DNA of 64,000 bases from Microvirga zambiensis WSM3693 (GCF_016735695.1 NZ_JAERQD010000019.1:57628-121627), one strand, 5' to 3'. Counted from the stretch's first letter, positions 1 through 7,791 are shown. Notes: generated from the letters alone by a model not told the origin. Numbers and translations are program-made.

Positions 1-91
1 GCGTCGCGGACAGGACGCCGGAATCCGTGGTAAGTTGGCCGGTGCCGTCCTTGCCCGTGCCCTGCCAGACGGCTCTTGCTTTGCGGTTCAT
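1..91 (-). CDS. OsmC family peroxiredoxin, N-terminal part only
   Basis: The first 30 codons of a minus-strand gene run off the left edge. The start ATG at 91-89 is preceded by an AAAGGAGAT ribosome binding site. The visible protein begins MNRKARAVWQGTGKDGTG and continues with a TTDSGVLSAT stretch. That matches the opening strand pattern of OsmC/Ohr proteins (W-G-xx-K-x-G-x-G then xxSGVL). Members are thiol peroxidases that reduce organic hydroperoxides in the cytoplasm using two cysteines. Those cysteines lie outside the window, so the OsmC or Ohr subtype cannot be told. Confidence 0.7.
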   Translation of the reverse strand, partial: MNRKARAVWQGTGKDGTGQLTTDSGVLSAT

Positions 92-128
92 CCTGATCTC
101 CTTTTGCGGATAGGATTGGTGATCTAGC

Positions 129-170
129 GCGTCGTCGGAAAAAGTGGACCCGGCCTTCCGCATTCGACGA
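129..170. repeat. short interspersed repeat (GAAAAAGTGGACCCGG type), copy 1
   Basis: The stretch contains GGAAAAAGTGGACCCGGCCT flanked by CGTCGTCGG and TTCGACGATGCG, giving an imperfect dyad. A related element lies at 28043-28088 (GGCGAAGTGGATCCGGTTCG). Such AAGTGGA(T/C)CCGGTT elements are common between genes in Rhizobiales. Its right end covers the first possible ATG of the next gene (170), which argues that the gene really starts further in. Confidence 0.5.
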
Positions 171-196
171 TGCGTCTCATTCAGGTGGCGTTTCAG

Positions 197-841
197 ATGA
201 TGATCCCCATGCAGGCCCGCCTCCGCCCGCGGCTTCTCGGTTCCACCGGCATCGCCCTGCTCGTCTTCGCCCTGCTGCCCTCGTCCTGGCTGGTGATCAC
301 GCGCATGCTGATCGCCTGGGACATCGGCATCGTCTGCTATCTCGTCCTCGCCTGGACCATGGCGCTCACCTCCACCACCGCCCAGATGCAGCAGCGGGCC
401 GCGATGGAGGACGAGAGCGCGATCGTCGTGCTCATCCTCACCCTCGCGGCCTCGATCGCCAGCCTTGGCGCCATTGCCGTGGAACTGGCCAATATTCACG
501 GCCTCCCGGCGGACGAGCAGGGATCGCGCCTCTCCATCGCCGGGATCACGATCCTGTGTTCGTGGTTCTTCGTGCACACGATCTACGCGATCCATTACGC
601 GCATGAATATTACGGCGACAAAGGCGAGCGGCAGGGCCTCGCCTTCCCGCACAACGACAAGCCGGATTACTGGGATTTCCTGTATTTCTCGTTCAATCTC
701 GGCGCGGCGGCACAGACCTCCGACGTGGTGATCGTTTCCAAGCGCATGCGCCGTCTGGCGCTGGCCCACACGGTTCTGTCCTTCCTCTTCAACACCACGA
801 TCCTGGCTCTCGCCGTCAATGTCGGCGCAGGGCTGCTGTAG
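197..841 (+). CDS. DUF1345 family integral membrane protein
   Basis: About 214 residues. Hydrophobic segments lie near residues 10-25, 30-50, 75-95 and 115-135, with another at the C-terminus. The pattern YWDFLYFSFNLG followed by AQTSDVV, and a histidine-rich HTIYAIHYAHEYY helix, are the hallmarks I associate with DUF1345 proteins. The biochemical role of the family is unknown. An in-frame ATG at 170 lies inside an interspersed repeat. The ATG at 197 has an AGGTGG motif 8 bases upstream and is preferred. ATGs at 200 and 209 are also possible. It appears to stand alone, with a 410-bp gap downstream. Confidence 0.75.
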   Translation: MMIPMQARLRPRLLGSTGIALLVFALLPSSWLVITRMLIAWDIGIVCYLVLAWTMALTSTTAQMQQRAAMEDESAIVVLILTLAASIASLGAIAVELANIHGLPADEQGSRLSIAGITILCSWFFVHTIYAIHYAHEYYGDKGERQGLAFPHNDKPDYWDFLYFSFNLGAAAQTSDVVIVSKRMRRLALAHTVLSFLFNTTILALAVNVGAGLL

Positions 842-1251
842 CCCCCGCACGCCTCCCATCCATCCAGCGGCGGCCCCGGTCTCGTCGGTAGTGGCTTAAG
901 TTGGCTCCATCCTGTCATTCCGGAGCGACCGTAGGTCGAACCCGGTACCTATAGCCACGACGGCTCAAGATAGAGATGAGCGGCGTTGCGCCTCTTTCTG
1001 CAAGGCTGGCGGCTATGGGTTCCGGGTTCCGCTGCGCGGCCCCGGAATGACGGTGTGCCGGCCTCCAGCAGAACTCGAACTTAAGTCACGACCGTCTCGT
1101 CGGGGCTGTAACGTTACGAAGGAACGAATCCCCTTCTTGAGCACTTAACCGAACAGCCCAGATTGGGACCCGATTATCTGGGCCCCAGGATGGACTCGAG
1201 AATGACGCAACGTCATCGCCAAAAAATCAAAACCGAAGCGGGGCCTTTCCC
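842..1251. other. intergenic region with one palindromic repeat
   Basis: This gap holds the inverted repeat at 914-1051 and must contain the promoter of the glycosyltransferase unit. I saw no convincing open reading frame or structured RNA. The short open frames here follow the repeat arms and have no coding character. Confidence 0.5.
914..1051. repeat. interspersed palindromic repeat (GTCATTCCGG...CCGGAATGAC)
   Basis: The left arm begins GTCATTCCGGAGC and runs through GAACCCGGTACCTATAGCC. The right arm is GGCTATGGGTTCCGGGTTCC through CCCCGGAATGAC and is its imperfect reverse complement. The loop is about 50 bp. The ends match the GTCAT/ATGAC ends of repeats at 6455, 13259, 14939, 46602, 63527 and 63776, so it belongs to the same general class. 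It could fold as a long hairpin in RNA. Confidence 0.7.
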
Positions 1252-2502
1252 TTGAACGACATGCTGTTGCTGTTGAGCCATGCGGATTGGCTGCTGCTTG
1301 CCTTCTCCGTCTTCGTGCTCGACATCCCGCGCTACACGATCTCGCTCGTCTCGCTGGTTCCGCTGAACTGGCCCCGGCGGCCTGCGATCCTGGAGGCAGA
1401 GGGCGGCGTCACCATCAGCGTGATCCTGCCGGCCTTCAACGGCGGCCCCGGCCTGATGCAGTCCATCGCCTCCCTGCACCGGCAGACGTTCAAGCCGTTC
1501 GAAATCATCGTGGTCGACGACGGTTCGACGGACGATACCCTGGCGCTGGCAAGGCAGGCCCAGGCCGCCGGCCTGATCGACATGGTCATCCACCACGGCA
1601 CCCGCTGCGGGCGCAGCCCGGCGGTGAATGCGGGTGCCCGCTTCGCCCGCGGCGACCTGATCCTCGCCATGGATCCAGACACGGTCTTTGCGCCCCATGC
1701 GCTGGCACGCCTCGCCGCCGTCTTCCACGATCCGCGCGTTGCCGCCGCATGCTGCAATCTCGGCGTCAGCAACGAGGACGCCTCCTTCACCACGGCGCTG
1801 CAGGGGCTCGAATACCTGATGTCGATCAGCGCCGGAAAATCCTTCCTCAACGTTCTCGGGGCGGTCTCTTGCTGCTCGGGCGCGTGCTCGGTCTATCGCC
1901 GCGACATCTTCCTGGACCGGGGCGGGCTCGATCCCGGTCCGGGCGAGGATCTCGAGATGACGCTTCGCCTGCGCCGTCTCGGCTACCGGGTGCGGTTCGT
2001 GTCCGAGGCCTGGGCCGATACCCTCGTGCCCGACAATCCGGTGAGTCTCATCCGCCAGCGCCAGCGCTGGGACCGGGACGCCTTGCGGATCCGGCTCATC
2101 GAGTATCGCGAGGTCGAGATCTTCAAGCCGGAGCGGCTGTCCGACAGCCTTCAGCGCCTCGACTTCATCGTCTTCGATCTCGTGCCGACGCTGTCGTTCC
2201 CGTTCTACCTCGTCTATTGCACGCTGATCTTCGGGCCGCAGACCCTGCTGTTCCTCGTGGCGGTCTATGCGCTCCTGCTCGGCATCGCCCTGTTCAACAT
2301 TGCGCTCGCGAGCCTTCTGTTCGGCCGCTCGCCGACGCTGTTCGGCCTGTCGGTCGCCCTCGTCTTCCCGTTCTACCAGGGTATTGCCATGAAGCTCACG
2401 CGCTTCGTGGCCTATTCGTCCGAGATCCTGTTCTCCACTTCGCGCTCCGACGACTACGTTCCGCCTCGCGTCCGGCGTGTTCTGATGGGCCAGCGCACGT
2501 GA
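1252..2502 (+). CDS. membrane-bound processive glycosyltransferase family 2
   Basis: The protein is 416 residues, numbered from a TTG at 1252; ATG 1261 is an equally good start. An N-terminal membrane helix (about 4-24) precedes a GT-A domain. That domain has ISVILPAFNGG at 55-65, VVDDGST at 87-93, the metal-binding DPD at 141-143, GED at 231-233 and QRQRW at 269-273. At least three membrane helices follow from about residue 300. The D, DxD, ED and QxxRW set is typical of processive polysaccharide synthases such as cellulose, hyaluronan and alginate (Alg8) synthases. A periplasmic adaptor gene follows 11 bases downstream, as in alg8-alg44. I infer synthesis and export of an exopolysaccharide. 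The sugar cannot be predicted. Confidence 0.85.
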   Translation: MNDMLLLLSHADWLLLAFSVFVLDIPRYTISLVSLVPLNWPRRPAILEAEGGVTISVILPAFNGGPGLMQSIASLHRQTFKPFEIIVVDDGSTDDTLALARQAQAAGLIDMVIHHGTRCGRSPAVNAGARFARGDLILAMDPDTVFAPHALARLAAVFHDPRVAAACCNLGVSNEDASFTTALQGLEYLMSISAGKSFLNVLGAVSCCSGACSVYRRDIFLDRGGLDPGPGEDLEMTLRLRRLGYRVRFVSEAWADTLVPDNPVSLIRQRQRWDRDALRIRLIEYREVEIFKPERLSDSLQRLDFIVFDLVPTLSFPFYLVYCTLIFGPQTLLFLVAVYALLLGIALFNIALASLLFGRSPTLFGLSVALVFPFYQGIAMKLTRFVAYSSEILFSTSRSDDYVPPRVRRVLMGQRT

Positions 2503-2513
2503 AAGGCCGTGCC

Positions 2514-3569
2514 ATGAACATCCAGCTTCGCCGCCTCGATCCCAACGTGCCCGATCCCGTCGAGAGCCGTCGCTCGGCCACCGGCCGCATGGTGCGCTTC
2601 ATCTATGCGCTCGGCGTGATCGGCGTGCTCGGCTTCTTCGTGTTCCGGTTCAGCGCTCCGCTCGTTTTCCTGAGCGGACCCGGCATCGTCTCGGCCCCGC
2701 GCGAAGTCGTGTCCGTGCCCTACATCGTCCAGGTGCAGCGGGTCGACGTGGCGCCGGGCGCCAAGGTGCAGGCGGGCATGCCGGTGGCGCTCGTGCGCTC
2801 GCCGCAGGTGAGCGAAACGCTCGCGGATCTCACGCGCGCGCTTGCCGAAGTGACGACCCGGGAAGCGGAACTGCGGATCAAGGCGCGGCTTGCCCGCGAC
2901 TCCCTCGACGCCGCGCGTTCGCGCCTGCGCATCGCCGACGATAATCAGCGCCGTCTCGAGTCGATGGCCAACCCGGACAGCGCCAGCGTCGCCTATCGCA
3001 CCGAGGTCTATCGCGAACGGGCGCAGGCCGTGCAGAATGCCGTGGCGCTGGAGGCCGAGGCGGACGAAGCCTCGACGCAGGTCCTGCGCCTCGCGGAAAC
3101 GCGTCAGCAGATCCAGAACCAGTTCGATCGCACCGAAAAGGATTTCGACGGTGGCCGCGTGGTCTCGCCGGTGAACGGCATCGTCGCCACCCATATCGCC
3201 CGGGCCGGTGAAACCGTCGTTGCCGGCTCATCGATCGCCGAGATCTTCCAGGACGGGAATGTCTATGTGGATTGGTACATCCCGGATTTCCGGCTCGTCG
3301 ATCCGCAGCCCGGCTATCGGGTCGTCATCGGGATCGGCCGCAACCGCGTGCTCGGCACCATCGGCGAGATCCTGCCGATCTCCGACACGTTCGAGAGCCG
3401 CCGCAGCTCGCTCCTGCGCGATCCGCAGCGGGGTCAGGTCGCGCGCATCCGTCTCGATCCGGACGTACATCCCCCCGCACTCAATGCGACGGTGAACGTC
3501 TACATGTACTACACCGATATCGCGAGCCGCGTCGCGGAGAGCTTCGTGCACCTCTTCAATCTCGATTGA
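2514..3569 (+). CDS. HlyD/Alg44-like membrane fusion protein of the polysaccharide unit
   Basis: 351 residues. One membrane anchor lies at about residues 30-50. A split biotinyl-lipoyl-like domain follows (VSVPYIVQVQRVDVAPGAKV, then GGRVVSPVNGIVATHIARAG), interrupted by a helical hairpin of about 110 residues, and then a C-terminal barrel. This is the HlyD/Alg44 architecture, which spans the periplasm and guides a polymer or substrate. No PilZ domain is present, unlike Pseudomonas Alg44, so c-di-GMP control is not encoded here. The gene starts 11 bases after the glycosyltransferase stop, and the next gene starts 9 bases after its own stop. The three are probably one transcript. Confidence 0.85.
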   Translation: MNIQLRRLDPNVPDPVESRRSATGRMVRFIYALGVIGVLGFFVFRFSAPLVFLSGPGIVSAPREVVSVPYIVQVQRVDVAPGAKVQAGMPVALVRSPQVSETLADLTRALAEVTTREAELRIKARLARDSLDAARSRLRIADDNQRRLESMANPDSASVAYRTEVYRERAQAVQNAVALEAEADEASTQVLRLAETRQQIQNQFDRTEKDFDGGRVVSPVNGIVATHIARAGETVVAGSSIAEIFQDGNVYVDWYIPDFRLVDPQPGYRVVIGIGRNRVLGTIGEILPISDTFESRRSSLLRDPQRGQVARIRLDPDVHPPALNATVNVYMYYTDIASRVAESFVHLFNLD

Positions 3570-3578
3570 GGCGTGAGG

Positions 3579-3839
3579 ATGCAGCCCGACCCTATCCGCA
3601 TCGTCTGCCCGGCTTGTGGCAGTTCCGAGATCGAGACGGCGCCGATCGTCCATCACCTGATCTGCGCCTATGTGGGGCCTTCTTACGATTTCGAAACCAC
3701 CGGCGGGCATCGCTGCCCGAAATGCCTGCGAGCCTTGCGCAATCATGACCGTGCGGCGGAGATCGTCGGTGAAAGCGCGCGCTGCCGGCTATGCGAAACC
3801 GAATTCATCGTGCCTCATGATCCCGCTCAAGACGCATGA
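3579..3839 (+). CDS. small metal-ribbon protein resembling a stand-alone TackOD1 domain
   Basis: 86 residues starting at ATG 3579, with GAGG at 3568-3571 as ribosome binding site. The GTG at 3573 is less likely. Visible metal ligands are C10-x2-C13, H26-x2-C29, C46-x2-C49 and C69-x2-C72. That is four ligand pairs, enough for two zinc ions. The patterns CPACGSSEIE, HHLICAYVGP, CPKCLRALRNHD and CxxC-x2-EF recall the TackOD1 (thaumarchaeal output domain 1) metal-binding module. This assignment is from memory of the pattern, not from a search. Its position directly behind the glycosyltransferase and adaptor suggests a role in polysaccharide output. No membrane segment or signal peptide is seen, so it is probably cytoplasmic. 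Confidence 0.6.
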   Translation: MQPDPIRIVCPACGSSEIETAPIVHHLICAYVGPSYDFETTGGHRCPKCLRALRNHDRAAEIVGESARCRLCETEFIVPHDPAQDA

Positions 3840-3861
3840 TTCGGATCTGCCAGTTCAAACG

Positions 3862-4401
3862 ATGTCTCCTCTCACCTCAGCTACCGTTTCCGTCCCGATC
3901 GTCGAGACCGAGCGCCTCGTCCTGCGTGGCCATCGCGTCGACGATTATGCCGATTGCTTCAACCTTTGGACCGATGAATCGGTCACGCGGTTCATAGGCG
4001 GCAGGCCGTCGACCCAGGAAGAAGTCTGGGCGCGCCTTCTGCGCTATGCGGGCCTCTGGGCCCTCCTAGGCTTCGGCTATTGGGTCGTGACCGAGAAACA
4101 CAGCGGCCGCTTTCTCGGCGAGGTGGGCTTTGCCGATTTCAGGCGCGAGATCGAACCCTCCCTCGACGGAATGCCGGAGATGGGCTGGGTGCTGGCGCCC
4201 GACAGCCATGGCAGAGGCTATGCGACGGAAGCCGTGCGGGCGGCCATCGCCTGGGGCGAAAAACATTTCGACGGTAGGCAGATGGCCTGCATCATCGCGC
4301 CGGAGAACGAAGCCTCGCTCCGCGTGGCGGAGAAATGCGGCTTTCGCGAATTGCAGCACACCACCTACAAGGGCAACCCGACGATCATGTTCGTGCGGTA
4401 G
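3862..4401 (+). CDS. GNAT family N-acetyltransferase (RimJ/RimL type)
   Basis: 179 residues from ATG 3862. The protein begins with VETERLVLRGHRVDDYADCF, the classic first strand of RimJ/RimL-like acetyltransferases. It contains GFGYWVVTEKHSGRFLGEVG and the acetyl-CoA binding motif GRGYATEAVRAA, and ends with NEASLRVAEKCGFRE. It should transfer an acetyl group from acetyl-CoA to an amine. The substrate is unknown. The gene begins 22 bases after the metal-ribbon gene and could be cotranscribed with it. Its last 17 bases overlap the convergent DUF2239 gene. Confidence 0.8.
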   Translation: MSPLTSATVSVPIVETERLVLRGHRVDDYADCFNLWTDESVTRFIGGRPSTQEEVWARLLRYAGLWALLGFGYWVVTEKHSGRFLGEVGFADFRREIEPSLDGMPEMGWVLAPDSHGRGYATEAVRAAIAWGEKHFDGRQMACIIAPENEASLRVAEKCGFRELQHTTYKGNPTIMFVR

Positions 4402-5002
4402 CTGTTGAAGGCTCCTCCGCGAAGGCGCTGTCGGCAAGCTTTTCGGCATGGGCGCGAAGGTCCCTCGGCCATAGGCCGATCAGAGCGGTGAACAGCGTCC
4501 TGTCTCCGGCGAAGAGCGCCCGCGCGGCTTCCTCGAAGCCGGCCTCGTTGCCGGCAAGAATCGACATGAACCGGTAGAGCACTTCCTGTGCCTGTCGCAC
4601 GCGGTCTTTCGATTCGCTGCCGCGCCGTGCCTCCTCGACCAGCTTGCGCAGGGCGACCGATGCGCCGCCCGGCTGGGCGTTGAGCCATTCCCAGTGCCGC
4701 GGCAGCAGGGTCACCTCCCGCGCGACGACGCCGAGTTTCGGCCGGCCCGGTCCGCGCGGCTCCAGAGTCTCGACGGGAGAGCCGGAGATTGTCCCCAGCC
4801 GCGCCAGCACATCCTCCGCCGTGCCGCGGAAATCCACCTCGACGACGCGGGATGTCTCGTCGTCGAGAATGACGATCGGCGCGTCTTCGCCGCGTTCCAG
4901 CGCCGCCTTCGTCGCCTTGGCCACGGAAGCCAGGTCGCCGGAGGCAACCCGCCGGCTGCCGGCAAAAGCCGTATATGAGTTCTGATCGTTAGTCATGGTC
5001 AT
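4385..5002 (-). CDS. DUF2239 family protein
   Basis: 205 residues if the ATG at 5002-5000 is used. A second ATG two codons later (4996-4994) is equally plausible. The opening TAFAGSRRVASGDLA and the central GRPKLGVVAREVTLLPRHWEWL are the features I recognise from DUF2239, a soluble family of unknown function. The central region has a DNA-binding look (AREVTLLPRHWEWL followed by a helix). The promoter region carries a striking inverted repeat at 5031-5074, a candidate operator. The 3' end overlaps the convergent acetyltransferase gene. Confidence 0.7.
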   Translation of the reverse strand: MTMTNDQNSYTAFAGSRRVASGDLASVAKATKAALERGEDAPIVILDDETSRVVEVDFRGTAEDVLARLGTISGSPVETLEPRGPGRPKLGVVAREVTLLPRHWEWLNAQPGGASVALRKLVEEARRGSESKDRVRQAQEVLYRFMSILAGNEAGFEEAARALFAGDRTLFTALIGLWPRDLRAHAEKLADSAFAEEPSTATART

Positions 5003-5030
5003 GCCCCGCCGTGATCGAATGGTCGGCGTG

Positions 5031-5074
5031 TTTTACCCGGGTTAAATTAATCTGTCAATAATATCCGGGTAAAA
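5031..5074. promoter_or_regulatory. putative operator: TTTTACCCGG-N24-CCGGGTAAAA inverted repeat
   Basis: Two perfect 10-bp arms (5031-5040 and 5065-5074) are separated by 24 bp of A+T-rich DNA. The left arm continues into ACCCGGGT, itself a palindrome. The element lies just upstream of the DUF2239 start and downstream of recX. The A+T-rich spacer could hold a promoter, so a repressor on both arms could control DUF2239. A long hairpin in RNA is an alternative, but there is no T-run for a terminator. Confidence 0.55.
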
Positions 5075-5078
5075 CCGC

Positions 5079-5624
5079 TCAAGAATCCGCATCCTCGTCA
5101 GGCTCCGCATCGATCACGCCCCGCGCCACGTCGAAGCGGAAACCGGCCCGGGCCATGGCGGCAAGGTCCTTGTCGCGATAAGGGGCCCGCTCGCCGGGTC
5201 TGAACGGTCCGAGCTTGCGGCGGCGGGCGAAGGCGCGGGCGGCCTCCTGCTCATCGCCCTCTTCGCCTTCCAAGGCCGCGGCGATGGCGGCGCGATCGAC
5301 GCCCTTGGCGGAAAGCTTCGCCTGGATCGCCCGCGCCGAACCGCCTCGGCGGCGCAGGGTGGCGACGCGGGCCTCGGCGTAACGCGTGTCGTCGATGAGG
5401 CCGCTGCGCAGGCATTTGGCCACCACCTCGTCGATCGCCTCGGAAAACTCGGCCGGGTCCTCGCCGCGCAGGCGGCAGCGCTTGTCGACCTTGCGGCGGA
5501 GCACGCGGCGGAGGTTCTCGGCCGAGGAGGAATAGCGCTCGAGATAGGCCAGCGCCGCCCGCTGCAGATAGGCCGGCGTCACCTTGCGCGGCGGCTTTCG
5601 GAGCGGTTTGCTCTCGTCGCTCAT
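5079..5624 (-). CDS. recX: RecX family regulatory protein
   Basis: 181 residues from the ATG at 5624-5622. The sequence has YLERYSSSAENLRRVLRRKV, IDDTRYAEA and a GGSARAIQAKLSAKGVD helix. These are the repeated three-helix units of RecX, which binds RecA filaments and limits recombinase activity. Its ATG overlaps the TGA of the upstream PAP2 gene (ATGA), so translation of the two is probably coupled. The C-terminal part is rich in acidic and basic residues. recA is not in the window. The call is firm by sequence pattern. Confidence 0.85.
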   Translation of the reverse strand: MSDESKPLRKPPRKVTPAYLQRAALAYLERYSSSAENLRRVLRRKVDKRCRLRGEDPAEFSEAIDEVVAKCLRSGLIDDTRYAEARVATLRRRGGSARAIQAKLSAKGVDRAAIAAALEGEEGDEQEAARAFARRRKLGPFRPGERAPYRDKDLAAMARAGFRFDVARGVIDAEPDEDADS

Positions 5625-6373
5625 TCCGGCTTCGCGTCGGTGGAAGGCGATATCTCGCCCGGCTTCTCCACCCGGCCGCGCCGCTGCAGCTGGAGCGCCA
5701 CGAACCAGCACAAGGATGCCCAGGCCGCGCCGACGGCCCAGCCGGCCAGAACGTCGCTCGGCCAGTGCACGCCGAGATAGACCCGGCTCACGCCGACGAG
5801 GAGCGTCACGACGATGGCGAGCGTCATGATGAAGGCGCTGACGCGCCGGCTTTTCTCTACCCGGGCGAGCAGGGCGCCGAGGGTCAGATAGGTAATGGCC
5901 GACATCATGGCATGGCCGCTCGGAAAGCTCGCTGTGTAGATCCGGGTCGCATGAGGCACGAGATCGGGACGGGGGCGCTCGAAGCCCATCTTCAATCCCG
6001 TCGAGATCAATGTGCCTCCGACGATGGCGACGAGCACCAGGAGGGCGATTCCCTGCCTGCGGGTCATCATCAGGTAAAGCCAGGTGGCCAGGGTGATGAG
6101 CGTCAGGATCGCGTAGCCGCCGAGGCCCGTGATGTCCCGAGCCGATTCCTCCAGCCAGGACGGCCCAAGGGGATTGGCCGGATTCTGCGGATCGCGCAGG
6201 GCGAGCAGAAGCTGGCTGTCGATGGCATGGGTCTCGCCCTCTCGCACCTCATCGGCGAGTTCAATGAACGCCCAGGCGAAGAAGCCGCAGGCGGAAAGCG
6301 ACAGCAGCGGTCCGATTTCATTGAGCCGCAGGCGGAGCCACAGGCGCGTGGCGGGGGCGAGAAGCGAGTTCAT
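5621..6373 (-). CDS. PAP2 family phosphatase, membrane bound
   Basis: About 250 residues. The start at 6373 (MNSLLAPATR) is preferred; ATG 6403 is in frame but lacks a ribosome binding site. The three PAP2 signature motifs are present: KMGFERPRP, then PSGHAM, then SRVYLGVHWPSDV with the catalytic histidine. Six membrane helices are expected. Such enzymes remove phosphate from lipid phosphates such as undecaprenyl pyrophosphate or phosphatidic acid on the outer face of the inner membrane. It forms a two-gene unit with recX. Confidence 0.85.
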   Translation of the reverse strand: MNSLLAPATRLWLRLRLNEIGPLLSLSACGFFAWAFIELADEVREGETHAIDSQLLLALRDPQNPANPLGPSWLEESARDITGLGGYAILTLITLATWLYLMMTRRQGIALLVLVAIVGGTLISTGLKMGFERPRPDLVPHATRIYTASFPSGHAMMSAITYLTLGALLARVEKSRRVSAFIMTLAIVVTLLVGVSRVYLGVHWPSDVLAGWAVGAAWASLCWFVALQLQRRGRVEKPGEISPSTDAKPE

Positions 6374-6454
6374 GGCTTCTTGAGATAGGAAAGTTTGAAG
6401 CATCTGGCGAGGGGAGGGGGCGCATGCGGTGCTAAACCATGACGGCCATCCTCC

Positions 6455-6565
6455 ACGTCATGGCCGGCCTTGTGCCGGCCATCCCGATCCTGTGAGGCAC
6501 CGCGCTTTTCTTAATCGAGATCCCCGGCACTGATCCCCGGATCAAGTCCGGGGAGGTGATGACGT
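6455..6565. repeat. interspersed palindromic repeat (ACGTCAT...ATGACGT)
   Basis: The outer ends ACGTCAT (6455-6461) and ATGACGT (6559-6565) are exact reverse complements. Inside are two smaller hairpins, GGCCGGCCTTGTGCCGGCC and CCCCGGATCAAGTCCGGGG. The right half is almost identical to that of the repeat at 46602-46705, so both copies derive from one family. The element sits downstream of both flanking genes' relevant ends, between PAP2 and the YcaQ-like gene. Confidence 0.75.
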
Positions 6566-6597
6566 GGGAAGTGTTGTCTCGGGCTCCCGCCTCGCTC

Positions 6598-7791
6598 TCA
6601 CACCGCGAGCCGCTTCCGCCATGCCTTCGGCGCAGTGATGCTGCCGAGATTGAGCCATTCGGCCATCAGACGCAGCTCCTCGCCGAGCGCTGGCGCGATC
6701 TCCTCCGGCGGAATGCCCGCCTCCGGGTGGATGGAATGGACGATGAGGTTGCCGGCCGCGCGATCCGCCTTGAGGTCGACCCGGGCGACGATCGTCTCGC
6801 CGAGCACGAAAGGCAGGCAGTAATAGCCGAATTCGCGCTTCTCGGCCGGCGTGTAGATCTCGATCCGGTAGCGGAAATCGAACAGGCGCTCCGTGCGCGT
6901 GCGCTCCCAAACGATGGGATCGAAGGGCGAGACCAGCGCCCGCGCCTCGACCCGGCGCGGGAACTTGGCCTGCGGATCGAGATAGACCGGCCCGTTCCAG
7001 CCCTCGACGGTGACGGGAATGAGGTCGCCCGCCTCCACCAGTTCGGGAATGCGGGCCTTGGCATCCTGCGGCTCGATGCGGAAATAATCGCGCAGGCAGC
7101 GTTCCGAGGCGATGCCGAGGGAGCGGATCGAGAGCCGCAGGAGCTCCCGCTGCGCCTCATCGTCGGAGGGGGTCGGCGCGTTGATGATCTCGCTCGGCAG
7201 GACGCGCTCCGGAAGATCGTAGATGCGCTCGAAGCCGCGCCGCGTGGCGGTGGTCACCTCGCCGGCCCAGAACAGCCATTCCATCGCACGCTTGCCGTCG
7301 CTCCAGCCCCACCAGGAGCCCTGGCCCTTGTGCCCTCCGGAGAGCTCACCCGCGGCCAAGGGGCCGCGCGCCTCGATCTCGCGCCGGACCTCCTCGATGA
7401 AGGCGCGTTTCTCGCGTCCGAATCGGGCAAGCCCGCCATAGACGCCCTCGCCGCGCCTCGCCCGCGCCATGCGCCAGCGGAAGAGCGGATGCAGGTCGAG
7501 CCTGATCAGCGAGGCCTCGTGACCCCAATACTCGAAGGCTTCGCGCTTCTTCGGGTGGTAGGCGGTCTTTTCGAGCAGGCCCCGGTCATAGGCGCCGAGG
7601 CGCGAGAACAGCGGCATGTAATGGGCACGCACCAGCACATTGACCGAATCGATCTGCAGCAGGTGCGAGCGCTGCAGCACGCGGCTCAGGTGCCGCCGGG
7701 TCGCCGCGCTGGGACGGCCTTCGTGAAAACCCTGGGCGGCGAGCGCGATGCGCCGCGCCTGGGCGAGGGAGAATCGGGTCCGGATTGCCAT
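6598..7791 (-). CDS. winged-helix DNA glycosylase of the YcaQ/AlkX family
   Basis: 397 residues from ATG 7791; an ATG four codons upstream (7803) is also possible. The N-terminal region carries Q46-I47-D48 in HLLQIDSVNVLVRAHYMPLF, matching the QxD catalytic motif of YcaQ. In E. coli, YcaQ unhooks interstrand DNA crosslinks, whereas Streptomyces AlkZ has QxQ. Further YcaQ-like blocks are FEYWGHEASLI, a tryptophan-rich GSWWGW segment and FDPIVWERTRTERLFDF. Length and order fit the family (about 400 residues). It is transcribed divergently from the downstream-facing efflux pump gene. Confidence 0.8.
   Translation of the reverse strand: MAIRTRFSLAQARRIALAAQGFHEGRPSAATRRHLSRVLQRSHLLQIDSVNVLVRAHYMPLFSRLGAYDRGLLEKTAYHPKKREAFEYWGHEASLIRLDLHPLFRWRMARARRGEGVYGGLARFGREKRAFIEEVRREIEARGPLAAGELSGGHKGQGSWWGWSDGKRAMEWLFWAGEVTTATRRGFERIYDLPERVLPSEIINAPTPSDDEAQRELLRLSIRSLGIASERCLRDYFRIEPQDAKARIPELVEAGDLIPVTVEGWNGPVYLDPQAKFPRRVEARALVSPFDPIVWERTRTERLFDFRYRIEIYTPAEKREFGYYCLPFVLGETIVARVDLKADRAAGNLIVHSIHPEAGIPPEEIAPALGEELRLMAEWLNLGSITAPKAWRKRLAV

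Noticed and set aside
1287..3569. A 760-codon frame joining glycosyltransferase and adaptor regions
   Set aside because: Only the last 351 codons, from ATG 2514, are real. The first part is the glycosyltransferase read in the wrong frame.
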